DNA of 64,000 nucleotides from Buchnera aphidicola (Floraphis choui). Lineage in GTDB: Bacteria > Pseudomonadota > Gammaproteobacteria > Enterobacterales > Enterobacteriaceae. Both the position numbers and the translations under genes were made by a program. Below, one piece after another: positions 1 through 9,204 of this stretch; position 1 is the stretch's first letter; every line of letters starts with the position of its first letter. The notes beneath the pieces are model-generated. The model was given only the letters and a program-made list of their open reading frames with translations. It had not been told where the DNA came from and made no database searches. The DNA lies in the NCBI GenBank assembly GCA_039830045.1, contig CP140044.1:310001-374000 (forward strand), given 5' to 3'.

Positions 1-480
1 ATTGGAAAAGCTATGACAGGAGGTACTATTACGTTATCAGCAACACTAACTACAAAGAAAATCGCAAAAATTATTAGTAATAATAAGACATCAAAATGTT
101 TTATGCATGGTCCTACATTTATGGCAAACCCATTAGCATGTGCAGTAGCTAACGAAAATATAGCAATATTGCAAGAAAATAAATGGAAAACACAAGTAAA
201 AAATATTGAAAAATGTTTTCGATTAAATTTATTACCTTTATTAAATCATCCTAAAGTAAAAGATGTACGTATTTTAGGAGCTATTGGGGTTGTAGAATGT
301 ATATTTGTTATAAATGTTGCTAATATACAAAGATTTTTTGTAAAAAATGGTGTTTGGATTAGACCATTTAATAAAATAATTTATCTTGTTCCTCCTTATA
401 TTATTGATGAAAAATCTTTAAAAAAACTTATATATGTCATTTCTATTGCATTAGATTATAAACATTTTTTTATACAATAA
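1..480 (+). CDS. bioA: Adenosylmethionine-8-amino-7-oxononanoate aminotransferase, C-terminal part
   Basis: This is the C-terminal 159 residues of the PLP-dependent aminotransferase that makes 7,8-diaminopelargonic acid in biotin synthesis; the 5' part lies before the window. The frame is open from base 1. The opening residues IGKAMTGGT match the E. coli BioA stretch carrying the PLP-binding lysine, so the Lys at residue 3 of the fragment is the likely Schiff-base residue. The following CFMHGPTFMANPLACA and GVWIRPFNKIIYLVPPYI are near-diagnostic BioA segments. The first ATG (position 13) is internal and not the start. It runs convergently toward pgl, with 46 bases between. Confidence 0.95.
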   Translation: MGKAMTGGTITLSATLTTKKIAKIISNNKTSKCFMHGPTFMANPLACAVANENIAILQENKWKTQVKNIEKCFRLNLLPLLNHPKVKDVRILGAIGVVECIFVINVANIQRFFVKNGVWIRPFNKIIYLVPPYIIDEKSLKKLIYVISIALDYKHFFIQ

Positions 481-526
481 AATCATATTCTATTTTTAAA
501 AGCATGATGTAATGTTGTTATATTTA

Positions 527-1522
527 TTATATTTGGAAAATAGATATCCATACTGGTCTATTTCCGGTTGGATATCTGTTTTTAAATGTTAATAAACCTG
601 TAATATTATTAAGACTATATATACTTATACTATTTGAAATTTCTCCAGCTACAATTAAATTTTGTCCTTTTTTATCAATATTAAATGCTCTTGGTTGCAA
701 TTCTGTTTTAATAAATCTAATTACTTTTATATTATTAATATTTTGGTCATTTTTTAAAACAACAATATTATTACAACTTCTATTAGAAGCATATAAATAT
801 TTTTCACATGGAGAAATATGGAGATCTGAAGACCATGAAGGTTGATCAAATTTATGCGGTGTAATATCAATATTCTTTAAAAATATTATTTTATTGCATA
901 ATTGGTTAATATTCCATATGTTTAGAGTTCCGTTTAATTCATTAATATTGAACAAACGATCAACACTTTTTTGAAAAATCATATGTCTAGGTCCAGAATT
1001 ATTTTGTATTGATATAAATTTTTTATTACTTTCTAGAAGAACTCCTTCTTTAGTAAAATTATATAAATAGATTTTATCTGATTTAAGAGATGATACGAAT
1101 AAAGTTTGATTATTATAATGCATCAATGATGCATGACATCCTTTTATTCCATGTATAGTTTGTATTGAAGGTTGAGCAATTCCTAATGAATTTATTGGAA
1201 AAACATTAATACAATTGAAATGATAAGAACTGGAAAATAAATATTTTTCGGTTTTATCTATTTCCAAGTGATTGATACTACAGGACATGATAGAATATCC
1301 AATTTCTGTTAAAGTACCATTTGTTTCAATTTGATATGAATGAATACGAAATTTAGGACGTACTCCTACATATAATATTTTTTGTTTACTTGCAATAAGA
1401 ATAGGTTGAGGTTCACCATCAATTTTTAAAATTTGAATTAAATTTAAAGATGAATTTGAATTTAATTCCCAAACTTCAATCTGTTGACTATTTGCACTAG
1501 AAACATAGACTATTTGTTTCAT
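527..1522 (-). CDS. pgl: 6-phosphogluconolactonase
   Basis: This protein hydrolyses 6-phosphogluconolactone, the second step of the oxidative pentose phosphate pathway, in the cytoplasm. Its 331 residues equal the length of E. coli Pgl (YbhE), a seven-bladed beta-propeller. It opens with MKQIVYVSSANSQQIEVW and carries Pgl-like repeats such as GCHASLMHYNNQTLFVSSLK and GPRHMIFQ, and ends with TGNRPVWISI. Zwf, which makes its substrate, is at 34.9 kb, so both enzymes needed to reach 6-phosphogluconate are in this window. It is transcribed away from lolC. No frame damage is seen. Confidence 0.95.
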   Translation of the reverse strand: MKQIVYVSSANSQQIEVWELNSNSSLNLIQILKIDGEPQPILIASKQKILYVGVRPKFRIHSYQIETNGTLTEIGYSIMSCSINHLEIDKTEKYLFSSSYHFNCINVFPINSLGIAQPSIQTIHGIKGCHASLMHYNNQTLFVSSLKSDKIYLYNFTKEGVLLESNKKFISIQNNSGPRHMIFQKSVDRLFNINELNGTLNIWNINQLCNKIIFLKNIDITPHKFDQPSWSSDLHISPCEKYLYASNRSCNNIVVLKNDQNINNIKVIRFIKTELQPRAFNIDKKGQNLIVAGEISNSISIYSLNNITGLLTFKNRYPTGNRPVWISIFQI

Positions 1523-2079
1523 ATGTGATATTTATCCTTGATTTAAATAATAAAAACATGAATTTTTAAAAAATTAATTTAAATATTTAAATATTTAAAT
1601 TAAAAGATAAAGTAACGTTATAACATCAATCTATAGAAAATTTTAATATTAAATTAACAATTTTATTTAATAATATTTAAAATATTATGATATTATTTAT
1701 TTATTTTAGTGCAATATGTTTTAAATATCATTTAATTTTTTATACATTTTAAAAATGTTAGTTTCTTATATTGTTAATTTAATTATTAAATAATTAATTA
1801 AAATATATTACTTTAAATAATTTTAAAATATATTTTTATAAATATTATTTTAAAGTAGATATAATAGTTATAATTGCTTATTATGTATTCATGACATCTC
1901 ATTTTTTATAAAAAATTGATACATTATTAATTCAGAACGTTTTACTAAACATACTTTACATAAAATATTGTAATAGAATACAGCATATATTACTATTTGA
2001 ACGTTTTAAAAAATTAAATTTTAATTTTTATTAAAAACTATTATAAAGTTTTCATTATTATATAAAGCTATCTTTGGAA
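1523..2079. other. AT-rich divergent spacer, pgl / lolC
   Basis: About 560 bases between two divergent genes. It is almost pure A/T with a local ATTTAAAT tandem-like repetition near 1580-1600. No open frame with homology, no RNA gene and no clear sigma70 promoter pair could be read. It presumably holds promoters for both neighbours and decayed DNA. Confidence 0.5.
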
Positions 2080-3324
2080 ATGTACAAACAAAAAACAAAT
2101 TTTACTACAAGATATATTAATATAAACTTATTTATTTCTTTTTTTTTAGGACTTCGTTACCTTTTTGGTAATTCTAATAATTTTTTTAATAAATTAACAA
2201 ATATATCATCTATTATTAGTATGTTATTTGGAACATTTTCTATGATTACTGTTATTTCTATTATGAATGGATTTGAAGATGAGTTGAAAAACAGTGTCTT
2301 TAATTTTATTCCTCACGTTATTATTAGTAATACTAAAAATAGTATGAATAGATTGAGTATTAATAAAAATGATATTTTTTCAAAAAATGTAAAATATGTT
2401 TCTGAAATAATTTTTAGTGATGTAATAATTCAAAGTCATTCTGACATTTCTATAGGTTCAGTAATATCTATAGATAATGATAGATCTAATATATTTAAAC
2501 CTTATATTAAACATAGTAAAAGTTTAGATTTTTTAAAAACAAATCATTATTTTGCAATAATAGGAAAAGGTTTAGCAAATAAATTAAATATTAATATTGG
2601 CGATACATTTAAATTAATTACTCCAAATTTGAAGCAATTTTCATTGTTTGGTAGCGTTCCTAATCAACGTACATTTACTTTAATTGATATTTTTATTACT
2701 AATAATGAAATTGATAACTATCAAATTTTAGTTAATCAAAAAGATTTATCTCAATTTTTACATTATCCTAAAAATCATATTACAGGATTGCGGGTATGGT
2801 TGAAAGATCCATTAGATGCTGAAAATTATATGAAAAATTTTCATTTACCAAACAAGGATATAAAAATTTGGAAGAAAAATTTAGGTGAACTATTACGTGC
2901 TGCAAAAATAGAAAAATATATGATGATATCATTATTTAGTTTAGTAATTATAATATCTATTTTTAGTATTATTGTATCTATTAGTTTATTGATCATGGAT
3001 AAAGAAAGAGATATTGCTATATTTCAAACATTAGGTTTGTCTAGATATAATATTATGTTAATATTTGTTTTTCAAGGCCTATTCAGTGGAGTAACAGGAA
3101 TATTATTAGGAACATTATTAAGTTTTTTTGTTTTAAATAAAATAACTGGAATTATGTCAATCATGAATTTATTTTCTCTAGATTTTTCGTTACCTTATTC
3201 TATTATTCCTATTCAAATTATAATAATTAACTGCTTATCTATAACATGTATTTTATTATCAATTATATATCTCTCTTGGAAAGCAACGATGGCATTTCCA
3301 TCAAAAAGGTTAGCTTATGAGTAA
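2080..3324 (+). CDS. lolC: Lipoprotein-releasing ABC transporter permease LolC
   Basis: This is one of the two inner-membrane subunits of LolCDE, which extracts lipidated proteins from the inner membrane and hands them to LolA. The 414 residues follow the MacB/FtsX-type layout: an N-terminal membrane segment (GLRYLFG then SSIISMLFGTFSMITVISIMNGFEDEL, about 20-75), a long periplasmic domain with SLFGSVPNQRTFTLIDIF, and three C-terminal membrane segments (about 280-305, 325-350, 370-395). ATG at 2080 gives the family-like MY start; an in-frame TTG at 2074 is an alternative. Its end overlaps the lolD start by 8 bases, so the lol genes form an operon. Confidence 0.92.
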   Translation: MYKQKTNFTTRYININLFISFFLGLRYLFGNSNNFFNKLTNISSIISMLFGTFSMITVISIMNGFEDELKNSVFNFIPHVIISNTKNSMNRLSINKNDIFSKNVKYVSEIIFSDVIIQSHSDISIGSVISIDNDRSNIFKPYIKHSKSLDFLKTNHYFAIIGKGLANKLNINIGDTFKLITPNLKQFSLFGSVPNQRTFTLIDIFITNNEIDNYQILVNQKDLSQFLHYPKNHITGLRVWLKDPLDAENYMKNFHLPNKDIKIWKKNLGELLRAAKIEKYMMISLFSLVIIISIFSIIVSISLLIMDKERDIAIFQTLGLSRYNIMLIFVFQGLFSGVTGILLGTLLSFFVLNKITGIMSIMNLFSLDFSLPYSIIPIQIIIINCLSITCILLSIIYLSWKATMAFPSKRLAYE

Positions 3325-4005
3325 TGATTATTTATTAAAATGTAATTCTATATGTAAATCTTATTTTATTGGGATAAAAAAAAGTTATATTTTACATAAC
3401 GTTTCCTTAATATTGAAAAAAGGCGATATGATTTCTATCACTGGATCTTCTGGATCAGGAAAAAGTACTCTTTTACATATAATAGGTGGTTTAGACTCTC
3501 CTGACGAAGGAGAAGTTTTTTTTTAGGAAAAAAAATGCATAGTATTTCAAATAATCAACAGTCTATATTAAGAAGTTGTCATTTAGGTTTTATATATCAA
3601 CTTCATCATTTGCTATTAGACTTTAACATTATTGAAAATGTAGCTTTACCTTTATTAATTCAAAGAAAAAGTAAACTAGAAGCATTTGAACAAGCATACG
3701 ATATTTTAAGTGATGTAGGTATAGAAAAAAAAGTTAAAAGTTTTCCATCAGAATTATCAGGAGGGGAACGTCAGAGAGTAGCTATTGCTAGAGCACTAGT
3801 TACAAAACCTAGTTTAATTATAGCTGATGAACCTACTGGGCATTTAGATAAAAAAAACTCTGATCGTATTTTAGAATTATTGTTAAAATTCAATCGTAAA
3901 TATCAAACAACTTTTTTAATAGTAACCCATGATATTACATTTTTTAAGAATATACCATTAAAAATGGAGTTAAAATCTGGAAAATTATATAAAATAAATC
4001 CTTAA
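3317..4005 (+). CDS. lolD: Lipoprotein-releasing ABC transporter ATPase LolD, frameshifted at a T9 run
   Basis: This is the ATP-hydrolysing subunit of LolCDE. The first frame (3317-3526) has LolD residues through Walker A (GSSGSGKS, residues 43-50) and stops at TAG right after nine T (3516-3524). The second frame (to 4005) continues with LGFIYQLHHLL, the ABC signature LSGGERQRVAIARAL, Walker B LIIADEPTG and the H-loop THD. One extra T in the run turns the break into FFLGKKMHSIS, which lines up without a gap with E. coli LolD. The gene is therefore complete but for one base. Expression would need polymerase or ribosome slippage; otherwise it is newly dead. It sits between intact lolC and lolE. 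Confidence 0.9.
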
Positions 4006-4020
4006 TTAGGAAATTATACA

Positions 4021-5259
4021 GTGATTTATTTATCTTTATTAATATCTAGAAAATTTAATATTCAACTTAAAAGTAATAGTATAGCCCCCTTAGTTTCCTT
4101 TATTTCTAAAGTTGGAATATTTTTAGGAGTATTTGTATTAGTAATTAGTTTCAGTATATTAAATGGATTTCAATTTGAATTAAATAATAGAGTTTTATCA
4201 GTACTTCCACACGGTGAAGTTTTATCTATTAATCAACCATTTCATAATTGGATAAAAATTAAAAACTTATTAGAATTATTACCTGATGTCATATCTATAA
4301 CTCCATATGTAAATACTACAGCATTAATTAATCATATAAATGGAATAAAGGGAATTCAACTAAGAGGATTAGATTTTAATGGTAACAACGAATTAAATAA
4401 ATTAAATAAATTTATAAATAAAGCGACGTTAAAAAAAATAAAAAATAACAAGAATCAAATAATTATTGGGAAAAATATAGCAAAATTCTTATCTATTCAC
4501 AAAGGAGACTTAATAAATATTATTTTGTCTAATCATCACAATTCTTCAATATTATATCCTAAATATGTTTCTTTGAAAGTGTTAGATTTTTTTGAAATAA
4601 ATAGTAGTATAGATAGTACATTAGGTTTAGTTCCTATTTCAGATTTACAAAGATATCTTAATATGAGTTCTAACATTTCTGGACTAGAAATAACTATAAA
4701 ACATCCATTTAATGGAACTTCAATTTTTAAAAATATTCAATCAAACTTGCCAAATAATTTTGTTATAAAGAATTGGATAATTGAATATAGCGATATATAT
4801 AATGATATTAAATTAATAAAAACTATAGTTTACTTGACTATGACATTAATTATTATAATTTCATGTTTTAACATAGCATCAATTACTTTTCTAGAAGTAT
4901 CAAAAAAAATTAATAGTATTGCAATATTAAAAACTTTAGGAATGAATAATTTTTCAGTAAAAATCATACTTTTGATTCATGGTATTAAATCCATATTAAA
5001 AATTAGCTTGTTATCTTTATTATCAAGTATAATTTTATTATTAAATTTTAAACATATTCTATACTATATAGAGAAATATTTAGATAAGAAATTATTATCT
5101 CATACTATTTATTTTATCGATTTTGTTCCTATTTCTATTTATTTTTTAGATATTGTTTCAATATTTTTTATACTTATTATAATAGGATTAATATCTAGTT
5201 ATTATCCTGCTTATTATGCTAGTAAAATTAATCCTGCAGAAATTTTAAAAAAATGTTAA
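4021..5259 (+). CDS. lolE: Lipoprotein-releasing ABC transporter permease LolE
   Basis: This is the second permease subunit of LolCDE, 412 residues against 414 in E. coli. The start is GTG at 4021, preceded by TAGGAAAT. LolE-type residues include VLSVLPHGEVLSINQPFHNW after the first membrane segment, IQLRGLDFNGNNEL, the pre-membrane stretch IYNDIKLIKTIVYL and C-terminal IYFIDFVPISIYFLDIVSIFF and SSYYPAYYASKINPAEIL. It has four membrane segments with a large periplasmic loop. HGE and the IDF motif distinguish it from LolC. It lies 15 bases after lolD and is intact, unlike lolD. Confidence 0.92.
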   Translation: MIYLSLLISRKFNIQLKSNSIAPLVSFISKVGIFLGVFVLVISFSILNGFQFELNNRVLSVLPHGEVLSINQPFHNWIKIKNLLELLPDVISITPYVNTTALINHINGIKGIQLRGLDFNGNNELNKLNKFINKATLKKIKNNKNQIIIGKNIAKFLSIHKGDLINIILSNHHNSSILYPKYVSLKVLDFFEINSSIDSTLGLVPISDLQRYLNMSSNISGLEITIKHPFNGTSIFKNIQSNLPNNFVIKNWIIEYSDIYNDIKLIKTIVYLTMTLIIIISCFNIASITFLEVSKKINSIAILKTLGMNNFSVKIILLIHGIKSILKISLLSLLSSIILLLNFKHILYYIEKYLDKKLLSHTIYFIDFVPISIYFLDIVSIFFILIIIGLISSYYPAYYASKINPAEILKKC

Positions 5260-5348
5260 CTAAACATGTTAATTTTAAAATATATTTAAATGTTTTAAAT
5301 ATTATTTAGCATTATTCTAAAAATTTAAAAAATTTATTAAGGTAAGTA

Positions 5349-5507
5349 ATGCAGTCAACTAATCGAAGACTTAAAAATACGCGTTACAAAAAACATAAAC
5401 GAAAAATTCATCAACGTTTTCGAAATAATATTTTTGAACGTGAAATTAAAAAAATATTTTTTAATACACAATATTTTTTAAATAAGATAAAATCATTTTG
5501 TGTATAA
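5349..5507 (+). CDS. Small, highly basic protein of unknown function (52 aa)
   Basis: This 52-codon ORF starts at an ATG preceded by a clear Shine-Dalgarno AAGG with a 6-base gap. The N-terminal half is dense in Arg, Lys and His (QSTNRRLKNTRYKKHKRK then HQRFRNN), and the C-terminal half is Phe/Ile/Lys-rich (REIKKIFFNTQYFLNKIK). Arg codons are far more frequent than in neighbouring spacer DNA. It lies between lolE and gapA on the same strand. I do not recognise the family with any certainty; the composition is like a small ribosome- or RNA-associated protein, and there is only a weak resemblance to enterobacterial YciY-type small basic proteins. It may also be a chance ORF. Confidence 0.5.
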   Translation: MQSTNRRLKNTRYKKHKRKIHQRFRNNIFEREIKKIFFNTQYFLNKIKSFCV

Positions 5508-5664
5508 AATAATATTAATTATTGCTTAATAAGTATAATATTTGTTATTAATAAAGTATACGATCTAATTTATAATGATATTATCGATATAAAATAATTT
5601 AATAGAACTATATTTAAAATAATTTTATTTATTTTAAGGTTTTAAAATAATAACTGGTAAAAAA

Positions 5665-6663
5665 ATGACTATTAAAGTAGGTATTAATGGATTTGGCCGA
5701 ATAGGAAGAATGATATTCAGATTGGCTCAATTGCGATCTAATATTAAGATATTAGCTATAAATGATTTCGTTGATACGAAATATATGGCATATATGTTGA
5801 AATACGATTCTACGCATGGACAATTTCCAGGGACTATACAAATTAAGAATAAACATCTTATTGTAAATGATAAAGATATTTATATAACTAATGAAAAAAA
5901 CCCGGAAAACTTGTTATGGGGAGATTTAAAAGTTGATGTAGTAATAGAATCTACAGGAGTTTTTCTAACTACTTACGATGCTTATAAACATATAAAATCT
6001 GGAGCAAAAAAAGTAGTAATAACTGGACCTTCAAAAGATGATACACCAATGTTTGTTCGAGGTGCTAATTTTCATACATATTCAGGACAAAAAATAGTTT
6101 CAAATGCGTCTTGTACTACTAACTGTTTAGCTCCTATAGCAAAAGTTATTAATGATGAATTTGGAATTATAGAAGGATTAATGACTACTGTTCATGCTAC
6201 TACGGCTACTCAAAAAACTGTTGATGGGGTATCTTGTAAAGATTGGAGAGGAGGAAGGAGTGCTTTACAAAATATTATTCCTTCGACAACAGGGGCAGCT
6301 CAAGCTGTAGGTAAAGTTTTACCTGAATTAAACAATAAATTAACAGGAATCGCTTTTCGTATTCCTACAGCTAATGTTTCTGTAGTAGATTTAACTATTC
6401 GTCAAAAAAAATCAGCTACTTATTTAGAAGTATGTCAGAAAATTAAAAGTGCCTCTCAGGGAAATATGAAAAATATTATTGGTTATACTGAAGACAAAGT
6501 TGTATCAACTGATTTTAACGGAGTTGAATTAACTTCTATTTTTGATGCTACAGCTGGACTATCCTTAAATAACAATTTTATGAAATTAATAGCTTGGTAT
6601 GATAATGAAACCGGATATTCTAGTAAAGTATTAGATTTAGTAGAACTAGTTTATTCTAAATAA
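5665..6663 (+). CDS. gapA: Glyceraldehyde-3-phosphate dehydrogenase
   Basis: This enzyme oxidises glyceraldehyde-3-phosphate to 1,3-bisphosphoglycerate with NAD in glycolysis. The 332 residues are full length. The NAD-binding start is KVGINGFGRIGRMIFR (4-19). The active-site segment SNASCTTNCLAP lies around residues 147-158 with the nucleophilic Cys near 150, followed by the conserved HATTATQK and the C-terminal WYDNETGYSSKV. Codons CGA and CGT persist at conserved Arg sites. It converges with fldA across a strong hairpin at 6696-6744. Confidence 0.98.
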   Translation: MTIKVGINGFGRIGRMIFRLAQLRSNIKILAINDFVDTKYMAYMLKYDSTHGQFPGTIQIKNKHLIVNDKDIYITNEKNPENLLWGDLKVDVVIESTGVFLTTYDAYKHIKSGAKKVVITGPSKDDTPMFVRGANFHTYSGQKIVSNASCTTNCLAPIAKVINDEFGIIEGLMTTVHATTATQKTVDGVSCKDWRGGRSALQNIIPSTTGAAQAVGKVLPELNNKLTGIAFRIPTANVSVVDLTIRQKKSATYLEVCQKIKSASQGNMKNIIGYTEDKVVSTDFNGVELTSIFDATAGLSLNNNFMKLIAWYDNETGYSSKVLDLVELVYSK

Positions 6664-6695
6664 TGTAATTAATTGTTTTAGCAAATTATAGCTTT

Positions 6696-6744
6696 TATAA
6701 ATTTCATACTGACATTATATGTTTAATGTCATATGAAATTTATA
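6696..6744. terminator. Bidirectional terminator-like hairpin, gapA / fldA
   Basis: The arms TATAAATTTCATA and TATGAAATTTATA are perfect 13-base complements, extended inward by TGACAT/ATGTCA with one bulged C. This gives a 19-bp stem around a loop of about 10 bases. It lies 33 bases after the gapA stop and 84 bases from the fldA stop, between convergent genes, so it can end transcription from both sides. Confidence 0.75.
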
Positions 6745-6827
6745 ATATGGTTAGTATATTTAAAAATATTTACTAATTATATTTATGTAAATAGAATTTA
6801 ATTTTATATAAAAAATTTAATATAAAT

Positions 6828-7346
6828 TTATACAATTTTTAGTTCTTTTTTTAGTTGTTCAGTCCACATTTTTATTCTTTTTTTACTTTTTTCTGGTTGT
6901 CGATCTTCGTCTATTACTAATCCAAAAAAATGTTTTTTGTCATATAATGCTTTAGAATTTTCAAAAAAATAATCGTCAGTAGCCCATCTTCCAACAAAAT
7001 TATTACATGATTTTTTCACAATATTAAATAAAATTCCAATCCCATCACAAAAATATTCAGAATAATCTTCTTGATCCCCACATCCAAATAAAGCAATAGT
7101 TTTATTATAAAAATTTATTTTTTTTAAAGTTGGTATAAAATCATCCCAATCGCATTGAGGTTCTCCGTAATACCATGTAGATACTCCTAATATGACAGTA
7201 TTATATTTTTCTATATCTTGTTTTTTTGAATTAGCAATATCATAAATATCGGATGCATCTTTTCCTATACATTTTCGAATATATTTAGCTGTTTTTTCTG
7301 TATTTCCCGTATCACTTCCAAAAAAAATTCCTATATTTTTTATCAT
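6828..7346 (-). CDS. fldA: Flavodoxin 1
   Basis: This is an FMN electron carrier that donates to reductive enzymes of biosynthesis (in Buchnera, IspG/IspH- and BioB-type enzymes by family knowledge). The 172 residues compare with 176 in E. coli. The FMN-phosphate loop FFGSDTGNTEKTA is at 8-20, followed by the flavin-stacking segments VSTWYYGEPQCDWDDF and FGCGDQEDYSEYFCDGIG. The C-terminal part has GLVIDEDRQPEK. It is transcribed convergently with gapA and divergently from phrB. Confidence 0.96.
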   Translation of the reverse strand: MIKNIGIFFGSDTGNTEKTAKYIRKCIGKDASDIYDIANSKKQDIEKYNTVILGVSTWYYGEPQCDWDDFIPTLKKINFYNKTIALFGCGDQEDYSEYFCDGIGILFNIVKKSCNNFVGRWATDDYFFENSKALYDKKHFFGLVIDEDRQPEKSKKRIKMWTEQLKKELKIV

Positions 7347-7754
7347 ATGTAATCCTATTTAACTAAAATCAAATATTGTAAATGTTATTCTAGTAGATAT
7401 TTAGAATTTCATCAGTTAAATATATTTAATAAAAAATAATTAATATATTTTAAAAATTTCATAACTTGTATTAATTTATATATAATATGAAATAAAATAA
7501 CCACTAAGTGATTTAGATTAATTTTATTAATATAAATACAGATAACTGGTTATCGACTTTAGATTATTAATAAAATAATTATCTAAGACTTTAAATAATA
7601 CATACGTAAAACTACATGTGATACAATTATTTTAATAAGATATCAAACAACATTTTCCTATAAATATAATTTTCCTACAATTATGTATATCAATAATATA
7701 AAACTTTATAATTGATATTAAAATCTTGTAAATATTGCTATAAGACTAAATAAT
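7347..7754. other. AT-rich divergent spacer, fldA / phrB
   Basis: About 400 bases between divergent genes. The only structure of note is a short dyad at 7541-7554 (GATAAC, two bases, GTTATC). It could be an operator-like site but is short enough to occur by chance. No coding or RNA gene is seen. Confidence 0.4.
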
Positions 7755-9188
7755 ATGATAATGACTAATCTTATCTGGTTTCGAAATGACTTGCGCACAC
7801 GTAATAATTTAGCACTTTATTCTGCTTGCAAAGATAATAAATCAATTGTATTAGCCTTATTTGTTTCTGTGCCTGAACAGTGGAAAATAAATGGAATATC
7901 TTCTAAAAAAGCGTTTTTAATATATAAAAATGTTCTTTTTTTAAAGAAAGAACTAATGAAATTAAATATCGTTTTATACTACCATGAGTCTACTACTTTC
8001 TTAAAATCTGTCAATTATCTTGTTAAATTTTGTAAAAAAAATAAAGTAAATCATTTATATTATAATTATGAATATGAATTTCTTGAACAAAAAAGAGATT
8101 TTCTAGTCGCTAAAAAACTTAAAAATTATTTTATCTTTTCAAGTGGGTTTCATAGTTCTACATTAGCAATACCTGGAGAAATTGTAAATAAACAAGGAAA
8201 AATGTATAAAAAGTATAGTCATTTTAAAAAAAAATGTATTTTAACATTATTAAAAAATTATTCAAAGAATACTTTTAAACTTCAAAAAAGAAAAAATTTT
8301 ATAAAAAAACATAATTTTTATATCCCACTATTTAACTTTCCTATGGAACATTTTAATGAACAATTATTTCCAGTAGGAGAAATTAAAGTATTAAAGAAAT
8401 TAAAATTATTTATTAAACATAAATTAAATAAATACGATATTAATCGTAATTATTTTATGTTAAATGGCACTAGTATGCTTTCCCCCCATTTGTCTATCGG
8501 GGTATTGTCACCTATACAATGTTTGTCTTATTTATTTAAATATTCTTCTAATATACATGAATATTCTTTTGAAAAATGTGCTTGGATAAATGAGCTCATT
8601 TGGCGTGAGTTCTTTAAACATTTTCTATACTTTTATCCAATACTAGGTAAGAAAAAAGTATTATGTAATTGGGAAAACAATATAAAATGGGAAAATAATA
8701 TTGAACATTTTACTTTATGGAAAAAAGGAGAAACAGGATTTCCTATTATAGATGCTGGAATGAAACAACTAAATAAACTTGGATGGATGCACAACCGTTT
8801 AAGAATGATCACTTCTAGTTTTTTAGTCAAAAATTTATTAGTTAATTGGAGAAATGGAGAACAATATTTTATGTCACAACTTATTGATGGTGACTTAGCA
8901 TTAAATAATGGTAATTGGCAATGGATTGCTTCTATTGGTAGTGATAGTAATCCATACTTTCGCATATTTAATCCTATACTGCAATCTAAAAAGTTTGATA
9001 TAAAAGGAGTATTTATTAAAAAATATCTTCCTGAACTAAAAAAAATTCCTTCAATAAATATTCATGATCCTAATTCATGGAATGAAGAAATAAGGAAAAC
9101 AATTAATTATCCTAAACCAATAATAAATCTAATCGATTCAAGACAAAAATCATTAAAAGTTTTTAAACATGCAAGATACAAATCATAA
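7755..9188 (+). CDS. phrB: Deoxyribodipyrimidine photolyase
   Basis: This is a light-driven repair enzyme for cyclobutane pyrimidine dimers, carrying FAD and a folate-type antenna. The N-terminal antenna domain starts MTNLIWFRNDLRTRNNLAL. The FAD-binding domain has NELIWREFFKHFLYFYP, then GFPIIDAGMKQLNKLGWMHN and RLRMITSSFLVKNLL, DGDLALNNGNWQWIAS and PYFRIFNP. The length is 477 against 472 in E. coli. Two in-frame ATGs open the ORF (7755 and 7761); the second matches the E. coli start better. nif3 follows 16 bases downstream, as in the E. coli phr-ybgI neighbourhood. Confidence 0.97.
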   Translation: MIMTNLIWFRNDLRTRNNLALYSACKDNKSIVLALFVSVPEQWKINGISSKKAFLIYKNVLFLKKELMKLNIVLYYHESTTFLKSVNYLVKFCKKNKVNHLYYNYEYEFLEQKRDFLVAKKLKNYFIFSSGFHSSTLAIPGEIVNKQGKMYKKYSHFKKKCILTLLKNYSKNTFKLQKRKNFIKKHNFYIPLFNFPMEHFNEQLFPVGEIKVLKKLKLFIKHKLNKYDINRNYFMLNGTSMLSPHLSIGVLSPIQCLSYLFKYSSNIHEYSFEKCAWINELIWREFFKHFLYFYPILGKKKVLCNWENNIKWENNIEHFTLWKKGETGFPIIDAGMKQLNKLGWMHNRLRMITSSFLVKNLLVNWRNGEQYFMSQLIDGDLALNNGNWQWIASIGSDSNPYFRIFNPILQSKKFDIKGVFIKKYLPELKKIPSINIHDPNSWNEEIRKTINYPKPIINLIDSRQKSLKVFKHARYKS

Positions 9189-9204
9189 TCATATATATTA
9201 ACTC

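Noticed and set aside
1578..1602. ATTTAAAT tandem-like repeats
   Set aside because: Low-complexity A/T sequence, as expected by chance at this composition; no repeat unit of defined length.
7541..7554. GATAAC-TG-GTTATC dyad upstream of phrB and fldA
   Set aside because: Only 6-bp arms; no known operator match, and such dyads are common by chance in this much sequence.
8633..8965. Minus-strand ORF of 110 codons
   Set aside because: It is wholly inside phrB on the opposite strand and has no recognisable domain; the phrB frame is strongly conserved.
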